Source of the DNA: Coleofasciculus sp937127375
Lineage (GTDB): Bacteria > Cyanobacteriota > Cyanobacteriia > Cyanobacteriales > Coleofasciculaceae
Strand: one strand, 5' to 3'
Length of the DNA stretch: 64,000 bases
NCBI GenBank assembly: GCA_040218875.1
Contig: JAVJQP010000153.1
Shown: one piece after another, positions 45,868 to 53,874 of the stretch
Numbering within the stretch: the first letter of the stretch is position 1
Layout: each line of letters starts with the position of its first letter
Position numbers and translations under genes: made by a program
The notes under the pieces: model-generated
Told to the model about the DNA's origin: nothing
Database searches by the model: none
What the model saw: the letters and a program-made list of their open reading frames with translations, nothing else

Positions 45868-46839
45868 ATGAGACGCCGACGTTCTGCTCCCTGGATTCAT
45901 CGCCACTCCCGCCCAATCATTGGTGCGATCGCGATTCTTGGTGCTTTAGATACGGCTTACCTTACCTTGGTGGAAACTGGGGTATTTAAAGAAGCCGTAT
46001 GTCCCACAGGCGGTGTAATCAACTGTCAAGCTGTCTTAAGTAGTAGTTATGCTTGGCTTTTTGGTGTTCCCCTGAGCTTGTTTGGTTTTTTAGCCTATAC
46101 TGCGATCGCGGTATTTGCCTTTGCCCCCCAACTGGTCAAATCCTCGGCTAACAAAGACTTTCGCCGACAAGTAGACGATGGGAGTTGGCTGCTGATGTTT
46201 GCTGGCGCAACCGCCATGGTTGTCTTCAGTGGCTACCTTGTCTATCTCATGTCTGTTGTCATTGGGGCATTTTGTATCTATTGCCTGGTATCCGCTGTCT
46301 GTTCAATCGCCCTATTCGTGCTGACGATCATTGGGCGTGAGTGGGAAGATGTCGGACAACTGTTTTTCACGGGCATTGTTGTCGGTATGGTGGCGCTGAT
46401 TGGCACCTTGGGTGTCTATGGAATGAGTGGTGAACAGACAACGGCTGGCGGAGTAGACGGCGGCGTGATTCCTCAGATATCCACTGCGCCCACAGCCCCC
46501 TACGGCTGGAAAATAACCACCACCTCTGGCGAAGCGGAAATGGAACTCGCTCGTCATCTTACCGCCGTTGGTGCTAAAAAATATGGTGCGTTTACTTGTC
46601 CCCATTGCCACGATCAAAAGGAGTTATTTGGCAAAGAAGCCTTTAGCGAAATCGATTATATCGAGTGTAATCCGGCTGGGAAAAATCCGCAGCCTCAAGT
46701 GTGCCAAGCAGCGGGAATACAAGGGTATCCCACTTGGGAAATTAATGGTCAGTTGTATCCTGGGGTTCAGAGTTTGGAAACATTGGCAGATTTAACGGAC
46801 TACCAAGGAAAACGCGACTTTAAGTACCGATTGCGTTGA
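45868..46839 (+). CDS. VKOR-thioredoxin fusion protein
   Basis: A 323-residue membrane thiol oxidase that passes electrons from disulfide formation to quinone. The VKOR part has four or five helices, loop cysteines C45 and C53 and the active CxxC C136/C139 in FCIYC. A linker leads to a lumenal thioredoxin-like domain with C244/C247 in CPHC, plus C267 and C279 as a further pair. All the redox cysteines of this family are present. In cyanobacteria it supports disulfide formation in thylakoid lumen and periplasm. It lies after btpA on the same strand. Confidence 0.93.
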   Translation: MRRRRSAPWIHRHSRPIIGAIAILGALDTAYLTLVETGVFKEAVCPTGGVINCQAVLSSSYAWLFGVPLSLFGFLAYTAIAVFAFAPQLVKSSANKDFRRQVDDGSWLLMFAGATAMVVFSGYLVYLMSVVIGAFCIYCLVSAVCSIALFVLTIIGREWEDVGQLFFTGIVVGMVALIGTLGVYGMSGEQTTAGGVDGGVIPQISTAPTAPYGWKITTTSGEAEMELARHLTAVGAKKYGAFTCPHCHDQKELFGKEAFSEIDYIECNPAGKNPQPQVCQAAGIQGYPTWEINGQLYPGVQSLETLADLTDYQGKRDFKYRLR

Positions 46840-46847
46840 TGAGAACT

Positions 46848-46875
46848 GTAGAGACGTTGCATGCAACGTCTCTAC
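46848..46875. repeat. 28-base perfect palindrome between convergent genes
   Basis: GTAGAGACGTTGCA and its complement. It sits exactly in the 40-base gap between the VKOR stop and the DUF1824 stop; by position it could terminate both transcripts. Confidence 0.85.
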
Positions 46876-46879
46876 ACGG

Positions 46880-47305
46880 TTAATCTGACAACGCAAATAA
46901 ATCGAGGGGGAGATGACCGTACATTTCATTAATTCCCCCCTCAAATGAGGATTGACAGGACACTAAAACACCGCGATGCTCACCCGTATAGGAATCGATA
47001 TAACACAATCCTGAATTGCCGTTATATTTGATATAGACAGCGCCCTCAATCGGAGTGAGATCGAGATTCGGTTGATACCCTAAAGCTTGAGCATAGGTTT
47101 TGAGCGCCGATAAACCCTGAGCGGCTGTATCCGCACAAATACCAAAAATTTGATAATCTGAATGCTCGGCAAGTAACGCGATGGCTTGCCGAATTTTCTC
47201 TTTGTCGGAATCTGACACCACAGGTTGACTCTCAATACAGTTGAAGGGTTCGAGGAGTGCTTGAGCGTCTGAGATGGTGAGAGGGGTAAAGTTTTGGGTA
47301 GACAT
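46880..47305 (-). CDS. DUF1824 family protein
   Basis: A 141-residue soluble protein of the cyanobacterial DUF1824 family: FTPLTISDAQALLEPFN, YQIFGICADTAAQGLSALKTY and AVYIKYNGNSGLCYIDSYTG. Function unknown. The start is ATG 47305 (MSTQNFTPL); the open frame runs to 47368 but lacks support. Its end converges on the VKOR gene. Confidence 0.85.
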   Translation of the reverse strand: MSTQNFTPLTISDAQALLEPFNCIESQPVVSDSDKEKIRQAIALLAEHSDYQIFGICADTAAQGLSALKTYAQALGYQPNLDLTPIEGAVYIKYNGNSGLCYIDSYTGEHRGVLVSCQSSFEGGINEMYGHLPLDLFALSD

Positions 47306-47566
47306 AACTGGTGATGACACTAACGTGATCGATGATATAGCAAAAGGCTTCAAGGCAGAGGTTTCCAAGGCAGAAGGGAGGACAAAAGCGGATTTGGTAT
47401 CACTTCAACATGATATTGATCACTCAATTTATGTAAAACTAATCACATATTTTTTTATTTATTATCACAAGCTATCAGAGATGTCGATCAAGATTTAGTA
47501 AACATTTTTACGCAAAAATAATATTTATACATAAGAAAAAATCAAAATAAAAAATATACAAGATTT

Positions 47567-47761
47567 ATGAGTACCTGTCCCTGCTGCTCCCATCCCTTAC
47601 TTCGGCACATTAGCCACCATCGCCTCTACTGGTTCTGTTCACACTGCTGGCAGGAAATGCCCAGGGTTGATACCACTTGTCATCAACCTGTCCAAGAACT
47701 AGAGCGGCTATTTAATCTGCCGACTGTCTCCAGTAAGACTAAATTAGTCAGTCACCTGTAG
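47567..47761 (+). CDS. Small zinc-ribbon-like protein
   Basis: A 64-residue protein with two cysteine knuckles, CPCC (4-7) and CSHC (24-27), separated by a His-rich hairpin (LLRHISHHRLYWF), as in a single zinc ribbon. The tail (QELERLFNLP) is helical. Small proteins of this shape recur in cyanobacteria, and the Cys spacing is unlikely by chance, which is why I accept it despite its size. Upstream is an AT-rich spacer of about 200 bases. The role is unknown; nucleic acid or protein binding is a guess. Confidence 0.7.
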   Translation: MSTCPCCSHPLLRHISHHRLYWFCSHCWQEMPRVDTTCHQPVQELERLFNLPTVSSKTKLVSHL

Positions 47762-47869
47762 TACATATTTACTGAGTTTATGCCCATTAGTCCAGGTAAT
47801 ATTTACTGTTCATAGCGTATTACCAGGAAACATTGAGGGTATAGATCTCCCCAGAGGAGTTCTTGAATT

Positions 47870-48757
47870 ATGGATTACTTACCAATCTGTTCAGCAATTG
47901 CCGCAAATCTAGCCACTTTTTTAGACAATCTCCCTTACCAACATCAGTTAATCATCAATGGACAAGCTAAACATGAAATTAATCGCCAAGCGGGTGAAAT
48001 TATCTGTTCTTGTTTAGCCGACTATCCCATCAACCTTTATCTCCAAGGAGAACACCCCAAGCTAAATCCTTACGCTGGCTATTCTATATTTGTCGATCCA
48101 ATCGACGGAACATCCAACTGGTTACGTCAAGTGGGTGACCCGTCTTTAGTGATTGCCATCACGTCAAAAAGATTGGATGTGACTTTAGGAGATTTAGAAT
48201 TTGCTTATGTACAAGGATTACGCACAGGAAACTGCTACTATGGAACCCGGAGCGCTGCCTATTTCAAAAGTGCTCACAGTCAAGACTACACTCAGATTTA
48301 CTGTCACTCTCAAGTCTCCCTAGAGGACGCGATCGCATACTTACGTCCCGGCTATAATCGGGCAAAAGAAGCATTGAGCGGCAGTTTCCCCTTGTGGTTA
48401 TGCTGTCGGGATATTCGCTCGATCGATAACTCAGCTATGGAATTTTGTGAAATCGCCCGAGGCGCTGCTGATGTTATGGTCGAATGTCGTCATGCTTCGG
48501 AAAATTATAATTTGCTCGCCTATCCAATTTTAAAAGCAGCCGGCGGTTATTTAGTTGATTTTCGCGGCAATTCTCTGGAGTCTCTCAGTCTGGACTCTGA
48601 ATATATTGTCGATTATGTCACCTGTGGTTCCGGCTATTTATTACGAGAGATTCTCCATATTATTCAGCGCTGGGAACAAAACCACGAAAAAAGTTTCCGT
48701 AGTTTTTTAGGGGAAATTGAGCGGGAAAACCAAGTTTTGGGAAGTCAAATTGCTTGA
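47870..48757 (+). CDS. Inositol monophosphatase family protein
   Basis: A 295-residue protein of the lithium-sensitive phosphatase fold. The metal site motif is DPIDGTSNW (about 76-84), preceded by LYLQGEHP in place of the usual GEE, so one of the metal-binding acids is at a shifted position. The second Asp lies in the NSAMEFCEIARGAADV block, with LAYPILKAAGGYLVDF after it. It probably removes phosphate from inositol phosphate, a nucleotide PAP-like compound or sugar bisphosphate. A GAGG ribosome site precedes ATG 47870. Confidence 0.85.
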   Translation: MDYLPICSAIAANLATFLDNLPYQHQLIINGQAKHEINRQAGEIICSCLADYPINLYLQGEHPKLNPYAGYSIFVDPIDGTSNWLRQVGDPSLVIAITSKRLDVTLGDLEFAYVQGLRTGNCYYGTRSAAYFKSAHSQDYTQIYCHSQVSLEDAIAYLRPGYNRAKEALSGSFPLWLCCRDIRSIDNSAMEFCEIARGAADVMVECRHASENYNLLAYPILKAAGGYLVDFRGNSLESLSLDSEYIVDYVTCGSGYLLREILHIIQRWEQNHEKSFRSFLGEIERENQVLGSQIA

Positions 48758-48800
48758 TTTGTCATTCGTCATTCGTCATTTGTTATTTGTTATTGGGCGC
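48758..48800. repeat. TTTGTCATTCG-type tandem repeat
   Basis: Four to five imperfect heptamers directly after the stop codon of the phosphatase gene, followed by a short GTAGGGGCACC hairpin-like piece. Confidence 0.78.
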
Positions 48801-48901
48801 TGTAGGGGCACCATCCTTGCGCCCTACCTCCCACATAAGATGAGAAACGCTATAGTACAGTCTAGATTGGGAAATCATAATCCGTAATTCGTATAATTCC
48901 A

Positions 48902-50263
48902 ATGTTCAAATCCCTGCCCTTGACAACTGCACTATCCCTAACCCTCCTCTCCTTTACCGCCGGATGTTCCCCTCAATCTAATCCCTCCCAACCTTCCGCC
49001 AACGAAAACGATATCGATACTGTCTCAGTCGCCGACAGTCCAGCAGAAGCGGAATTGGCGCAAAAACCAGCGATTCCCTCACTCGCTTCCCCGGATAATC
49101 CCAATCCGGCGATCCAAGCGCAAATTGAGCAGTACATGAATGGTTTAGCCGCCAAAGGATTTGCCAAGGAAAATCATGGGATCTGGATTCAAGCGGGGGA
49201 TACTCTACTGGCGAATTATCAAGGTACTGTTCCCTTACCTGCGGCTTCTATCACCAAAATCGCCACATCCCTCGCCGCTTTGCAAACCTTTGGTCCCGAT
49301 CACCAATTCATCACCCTGATTGGCGCAACGGGTGCTGTGGAAAACGGGGTTCTCCAGGGAGACTTAGTGATTGAAGGGGGAGACGATCCATTCTTTGTCT
49401 GGGAAGAAGCGATCGCTCTCGGTAATCTCCTCAATCAGATGGGTATCCAGCAGGTAGCGGGTAATTTAATCATCACAGGCAAATTTTACATGAACTTTGA
49501 GTTTGCTCCACTCAAATCAGGGACTCTTCTCAGACAAGGATTAAATAGTCAACTTTGGACTCCCGCCGCCCAAACCCAGTATCAAACCCTACCCCCAGAC
49601 ACCCCCAAACCTCAAGTTGCGATCGCGGGTTCGGTACAAATCTCCCCCACCCCTCCCAGCAACGTCCAACCCTTGATTCGCCACTATTCTTTCCCCCTGG
49701 CTGAACTGATCAAAAAAATGAATCAATATAGTAATAATAAAATGGCGGAAATGCTCGCCAACTCCGTCGGGGGAGCGAATGTTGTCGCCCAACAAGCCGC
49801 CGCCGCCGCAGGCGTTCCTCAAGCGGAAATCACGTTAGTTAATGGGTCTGGATTAAGCGATCAAAACAAAATTTCTCCCCGTGCGGCTTCCGGTTTATTT
49901 CTCGCCATTGCCCGATATCTTCAACCTTATAATATGAGCCTTGGCGATGTCTTGGCGGTTGTTGGACAAGATGAAGGGATTTTAAACGAACGTCCGCTTC
50001 CCCCATTCACCATTGTTAAATCAGGAAGTTTAAATAATGTCAGCGCTTTAGGCGGAGCTTTACCCACCCAGCAGCAGGGAATTATCTGGTTTTCGACGAT
50101 GAATAGGGGTTACAACTTAGAAGGATTTCGCGCCCAACAAGAAGCACTGCTGCAAAGTTTTATTAGCCAGTGGGGAGGCGTTCAATCATTACCTGAACCA
50201 TTACAACCCAATCCCGAACGAGTCAATAAAACCTCTAGCAATGAAATTGTCAATGAATTATGA
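48902..50263 (+). CDS. dacB: PBP4-type D-alanyl-D-alanine carboxypeptidase (S13)
   Basis: A 453-residue penicillin-binding protein that trims or cuts peptidoglycan peptides. An N-terminal lipobox-like FTAGC puts a lipid on Cys22, so it is probably membrane-bound on the outside. Catalytic motifs are SITK (S116-K119), SNN (277-279) and KSG (373-375). The Thr/Ser/Pro/Asn-rich stretch after Cys22 is a linker. The tail has no further motif. It is shorter than E. coli DacB by a reduced insert between SxxK and SxN. Confidence 0.88.
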   Translation: MFKSLPLTTALSLTLLSFTAGCSPQSNPSQPSANENDIDTVSVADSPAEAELAQKPAIPSLASPDNPNPAIQAQIEQYMNGLAAKGFAKENHGIWIQAGDTLLANYQGTVPLPAASITKIATSLAALQTFGPDHQFITLIGATGAVENGVLQGDLVIEGGDDPFFVWEEAIALGNLLNQMGIQQVAGNLIITGKFYMNFEFAPLKSGTLLRQGLNSQLWTPAAQTQYQTLPPDTPKPQVAIAGSVQISPTPPSNVQPLIRHYSFPLAELIKKMNQYSNNKMAEMLANSVGGANVVAQQAAAAAGVPQAEITLVNGSGLSDQNKISPRAASGLFLAIARYLQPYNMSLGDVLAVVGQDEGILNERPLPPFTIVKSGSLNNVSALGGALPTQQQGIIWFSTMNRGYNLEGFRAQQEALLQSFISQWGGVQSLPEPLQPNPERVNKTSSNEIVNEL

Positions 50264-50286
50264 GGAAATAGAGAATGGGAAACAGT

Positions 50287-50312
50287 GACATAAGACATAA
50301 GACATAAGACTA
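50287..50312. repeat. Tandem ACATAAG repeat
   Basis: Three perfect-to-near copies of GACATAA-type heptamers just before the direct repeat at 50308. Confidence 0.78.
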
Positions 50313-50377
50313 ATTTTCAGATTGGTTCGGCAATATGGGATGTGGAGGAAGGGGATTTCGCCAGACATTGCGATCGC
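50308..50377 (-). pseudogene. C-terminal relic of a pentapeptide-repeat gene (70-base direct repeat, copy 1)
   Basis: This segment is about 85 percent identical by eye to 51205-51276, which encodes the last codons of the pentapeptide gene. Read on the minus strand it gives DRNVWRNPLPPHPILPNQSEN and a stop, against DRNVWKHPLPPHSLLPNQSEN and a stop in the intact gene, so the reading frame and stop are conserved. The identity fades upstream. It is either the end of a lost third paralogue or a duplicated 3' end made when the toxin pair was inserted. Confidence 0.78.
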
Positions 50378-50473
50378 AGCCCATTTTTGGTGGCAAGGCT
50401 AATTTCGCCGTGATTCAGAGAAAGCGGGCTTGCTATAATAGGGCAATAATTCCGAACTACCACCTCTTTAACT

Positions 50474-50686
50474 ATGACTTCCCAGCAACTTGACAACCGC
50501 TCTCAAGGTCTCGAAGCGCGAGTTGCAGCCTTAGAGTCAGAGCTAGCCCAGTTGAAGCAACTACTTGCTGGCTTGCTTGAGCAGGAAACTCCTTGGTGGA
50601 TGAAAGTGGCAGGCAGCTTTGAAAATGATCCCACATTTGATGAAGCCGTTCGTCTGGGTCAAGAATGGCGGCAGTCTGTTGAGTAG
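50474..50686 (+). CDS. Putative antitoxin of PIN-toxin pair
   Basis: A 70-residue acidic protein. An N-terminal coiled coil (LEARVAALESELAQLKQLL) probably dimerises, and the C-terminal PWWMKVAGSFENDPTFDEAV is the segment expected to cover the toxin active site. It precedes the PIN gene by 18 bases on the same strand, the normal order of type II antitoxin and VapC-like toxin. No DNA-binding ribbon-helix-helix is obvious, so autoregulation may be weak or by the complex. Confidence 0.82.
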   Translation: MTSQQLDNRSQGLEARVAALESELAQLKQLLAGLLEQETPWWMKVAGSFENDPTFDEAVRLGQEWRQSVE

Positions 50687-50704
50687 CTTTCCTAGCGCTT
50701 TACG

Positions 50705-51130
50705 ATGTACATTCTCGACACCGATCATCTCAGTCTTATCCAGCGTAATGGGCAAGAGGGCAGACGCATTCTAGCAAGGTTGGCAACCGTTGAAGCAGCA
50801 GAGGTTGCCGTCACTATCATTACCTACGAAGAACAAGTTAGAGGTCGTCTCAGTGTAATATCTAGGGCAAAAACGTTAGACGAGCAGCTACTGGCATATC
50901 AAGGGCTACAACAGCTTTCAGATAATTATCGCTCGATTGTGGTCATTCCATTTAATCGTGATGCTGCTCTAGAACACCGACGCTTGAGAAAAAGATATCC
51001 ACGTCTAGGTAATATGGATCTGAAAATTGCCGCGATTTCTATCGTAACTAATGCAATATTACTTACTCGTAATACATCAGATTTTGGACAAATTAAAGAA
51101 TTGCAAATAGAGGATTGGTCAGGAGTATAG
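50705..51130 (+). CDS. PIN-domain toxin (VapC-like ribonuclease)
   Basis: A 141-residue PIN domain. Acidic metal ligands are D5 in LDTDHL, E42 in TYEEQVRG, D105 in NMDLKIAA and D126 or N123 in TRNTSDF, i.e. the complete set. VapC toxins cut tRNA or rRNA when free of antitoxin. The pair is bracketed by copies of the 3' end of the adjacent pentapeptide gene, which suggests that it came in as a unit. Confidence 0.9.
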   Translation: MYILDTDHLSLIQRNGQEGRRILARLATVEAAEVAVTIITYEEQVRGRLSVISRAKTLDEQLLAYQGLQQLSDNYRSIVVIPFNRDAALEHRRLRKRYPRLGNMDLKIAAISIVTNAILLTRNTSDFGQIKELQIEDWSGV

Positions 51131-51204
51131 ATAAAATAAGTACCTGGACATAAATTCTATACCCTGTACTAAAAAATGATAAGGAGCTTCAAAGCCTTAT
51201 AAAT

Positions 51205-51276
51205 GACTAATTTTCAGATTGGTTTGGCAATAGGGAATGTGGAGGAAGGGGATGTTTCCAGACATTGCGATCGCGG
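51205..51276. repeat. 70-base direct repeat, copy 2
   Basis: Overlaps the last about 24 codons and the stop of the 768-aa pentapeptide gene (minus strand). With copy 1 at 50308-50377 it brackets 830 bases that contain both toxin-pair genes. Confidence 0.85.
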
Positions 51277-53513
51277 GATGTTAACTTACTCAACTCAACC
51301 GTAGCCCCTAACTGTTCTAATTCTCGCCCCTGAGCAGCAGACAACCCCGCATTTTGCTTAAATATAGCTCCCTCAACCTTCACACCACTCAGATTGGCAT
51401 TGAACAGATTCGCGCCTGTGAGATTTGCCTGTCTCAAATCCGCATTCGTCAAGTTGACATGACGCAGAAACGTATGACTTAAATCGGCTCCCCTGAGATT
51501 TAAATTACTTAAATCAGCACGACTCAAATCAGCGCGACTCAGATTTGCCCCTTCTAAATTAGCATGACTGAGGATAGCCCGACGCAATCGCACCTCCTTT
51601 AAATTGGCTCCCCTTAACATCGCCTGATTCAGTTGAGCATTGCTGAGATTCGCTTGGCTCAAATCGGCTCTGAATAGACTGGCTCCGCTCAGATTTGCCT
51701 GTTCTAAAATTGCCCCCTCTAAAGTCGCTTGATCCAATTGACTGCGCTGTAAGTCTGCACCTGTTAAGTTCGCCTGACTCAGGTTTGCCTCACTCAAGTC
51801 AACCTCACTTAAATCCCCGTACTGGAGGCTAGTTTGTCGTAAATTGGCATTCTTGAGATTGGCACCTGTGAGAATTGCCTGATTCAAATTTCCATGGCTG
51901 AGATCCGCCTGTTGGAGGTTGGTATGTCGCAGTTTCGCCCCAATCAAACTGGCGCGACGCAGATTAATATTTTGCAAGTTTGAACGACTCAGATTGGCGT
52001 TATTTAGGTTAGCGCCATTGAGATTGGCACAATTCAAGTCAGTAACCGTTAAATCAGCCCCCATGAGTATGGCACTACTTAAATTAGCGCCCCCCAATTT
52101 AGCCAGACTCAAATTCGCCTCACTCAGATCAGCACTGCTGAGATTTGCTTCCCGCAAATCGGCAGCACTCAAATCACTATTACGAATGTCAGCCCCCTTC
52201 AGATCACTCCCGCGTAGATTAGCACCTTTCAATTGGCAAAAAATGCGGTATGCCTCCAAATCAGAAACCGCTGATTCGCCCTTCTTAATTTTGACGACAT
52301 CAAATTGCACGTTCTCGGTATAAATAGCAAAAACAACATTAAAAATGTCCAAAAAATGAATAAAAAATCGGCATTCTGTTTCCGAATATTTTTCGTAATA
52401 TCGAATTAAATTGGCAATACAATTATCTAAATGAGTGCGAACATAATTACACAATAAAATAATTTTGAGCAGGAGAATTACAATTGTCAGAGGACTGCCT
52501 TGGCTGGTGAGAGTGATAAAGAGTGGCGAGGGTTCCTGCCCATTTTCTGTGGTTAAAAATTCCAAGGTGCGCCGACAAGTCCGCAGTAATAGCTCCATGG
52601 TCGTCGTTTCCTCATTGTATGACTCATAGAGCATCTCTAGTTTTTCGGTCAGAGTCTTTTTAAAAAAATCAATCGACTGATGAGGACTCGTTGAAAAGAG
52701 TAAATAGTCGAGTAATTTCTGCTTAAAGTCTCGATAAGTCAGCGTTTTGCTCTGCTGAACAAAAACATCAGCCGTATGGGAATAACTGTGCAGAAACTTA
52801 CGCGATATCAGTTGTTTGAGCAGACGAATGATTCCATTGCCCAGTCGAGTGGGATTCGGGGGCGGTTCCTTTTTAAAGGTTGGCGAATTACAATGCACGG
52901 TGTACATTGCTAGCTCAAATTTAAACTTCTCTTTTAACCGTTTTGCCGTTTTCTTAGCTAATTCCCGCTGCTCAACTGGATTTTGAGAATCTAAATATTG
53001 CGGTAACAATAAATAATAAGCATAGCGATGACTCCACCCTCGACGTTCGGTACGGCTTGAGGTAAAGACTTTAAGTTCTTGATAATCCTGGCTTTCAATA
53101 AAATTAGCAATCCACGTTCTCAAACGATTCAGGGTCTGAGATACAGTAGATTTAACTGAGTCCACCTTAGCCAGCGTTTGAATCAACTCCTCTATCGAGT
53201 CTGATCGCCGACTTGCCAACCAATTGTTAATTAAAATATAGCAAGACCGCTTCAGAGTATTTCTGAATTCTTGCTCATTCTTTTGCTCAAGCAGCTCATG
53301 CATTGAGCGAGCGACGTCTGGATTTTGCGTACACTCACTGGAAAAAAATAACTGCTTAAAGTCCTGTAAAACAGTTTCAGGAGGATCATTTTCCACTCGA
53401 TCGATTAGGAATTGAAAAATAACCTCCTGAGCTTGCTGAATCCGTTGCTGCTTTGATTCTCCATCAGCCGAAGAATCGATTTGCTGATTGTCTGGTATGA
53501 TGCGCCCCTCCAT
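51207..53513 (-). CDS. Pentapeptide-repeat protein with uncharacterised N-terminal domain (copy A)
   Basis: A 768-residue protein. The first about 420 residues form a mostly helical region I do not recognise, with landmarks VIFQFLIDRVENDPPETVLQ, FRNTLKRSCYILINNWL, YRYAYYLLLPQYLDSQNPVE-like and FFIHFLDIFNVVFAIYTENV. From about 430 to 735, A(D/N)Lxx pentapeptides form a right-handed beta-solenoid, starting GANLRGSDLKGADIRNSDLS. The paralogue 360 bases upstream shares the whole plan. No signal peptide. It is probably a binding platform; the function is unknown. Confidence 0.85.
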   Translation of the reverse strand: MEGRIIPDNQQIDSSADGESKQQRIQQAQEVIFQFLIDRVENDPPETVLQDFKQLFFSSECTQNPDVARSMHELLEQKNEQEFRNTLKRSCYILINNWLASRRSDSIEELIQTLAKVDSVKSTVSQTLNRLRTWIANFIESQDYQELKVFTSSRTERRGWSHRYAYYLLLPQYLDSQNPVEQRELAKKTAKRLKEKFKFELAMYTVHCNSPTFKKEPPPNPTRLGNGIIRLLKQLISRKFLHSYSHTADVFVQQSKTLTYRDFKQKLLDYLLFSTSPHQSIDFFKKTLTEKLEMLYESYNEETTTMELLLRTCRRTLEFLTTENGQEPSPLFITLTSQGSPLTIVILLLKIILLCNYVRTHLDNCIANLIRYYEKYSETECRFFIHFLDIFNVVFAIYTENVQFDVVKIKKGESAVSDLEAYRIFCQLKGANLRGSDLKGADIRNSDLSAADLREANLSSADLSEANLSLAKLGGANLSSAILMGADLTVTDLNCANLNGANLNNANLSRSNLQNINLRRASLIGAKLRHTNLQQADLSHGNLNQAILTGANLKNANLRQTSLQYGDLSEVDLSEANLSQANLTGADLQRSQLDQATLEGAILEQANLSGASLFRADLSQANLSNAQLNQAMLRGANLKEVRLRRAILSHANLEGANLSRADLSRADLSNLNLRGADLSHTFLRHVNLTNADLRQANLTGANLFNANLSGVKVEGAIFKQNAGLSAAQGRELEQLGATVELSKLTSRDRNVWKHPLPPHSLLPNQSEN

Positions 53514-53874
53514 AAATAGGCAAAATCTGAGTTGGCTAATCCTGGTGGTTATCTGTCTCTACTGCTCCATAGCGGCGACAGTCTCTGCCTCTAGTTTAAC
53601 CTTTTCCCAAAATATCCTTTATCGGAAATATTTATTGTAACCAAAATCCGTAGCATCTTGGGGAGCGGGGATACAGGGGAGATAAAAGAGATGGGGGAGC
53701 AATAGTCCAGACGTGCTATGGCGTATCTGGGAGATGGAGGCGGGTTTAGTAACATCAGGACTGAAAAAAAACGATAATACGTAGGTGGGAACAATTAAAG
53801 TTAACCGCAGAGATCGTTATACTCGCTTCCCGAAAAGAAGCAAGCTACGTCTTATATAAGCGTTTGAGGGCTCT
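53514..53874. other. Repeat-bearing spacer between pentapeptide paralogues
   Basis: 361 bases. A C-rich or G-rich GGGGGAG tract and TCCAGACG remnants occupy 53660-53730, and a palindromic-ended element copy lies at 53739-53790 (GGCGGGTTTAGTAACATCAG, then GATAATACG). A TACTCGCTT..AGAAGCAAGCTACGT module is at 53819-53850. So this gap also carries cassette modules, in a different order. Confidence 0.7.

Noticed and set aside
46848..46875. Palindrome as a true bidirectional intrinsic terminator
   Set aside because: Position suits it, but there is no T-run on either strand and the sequence is a dispersed repeat, so it is listed as a repeat only.
51919..52323. Plus-strand frame rich in Leu/Arg/Ala within the pentapeptide gene
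   Set aside because: Periodic antisense frame caused by the 15-base codon pattern of the pentapeptides; the same effect occurs at 54308-54499.
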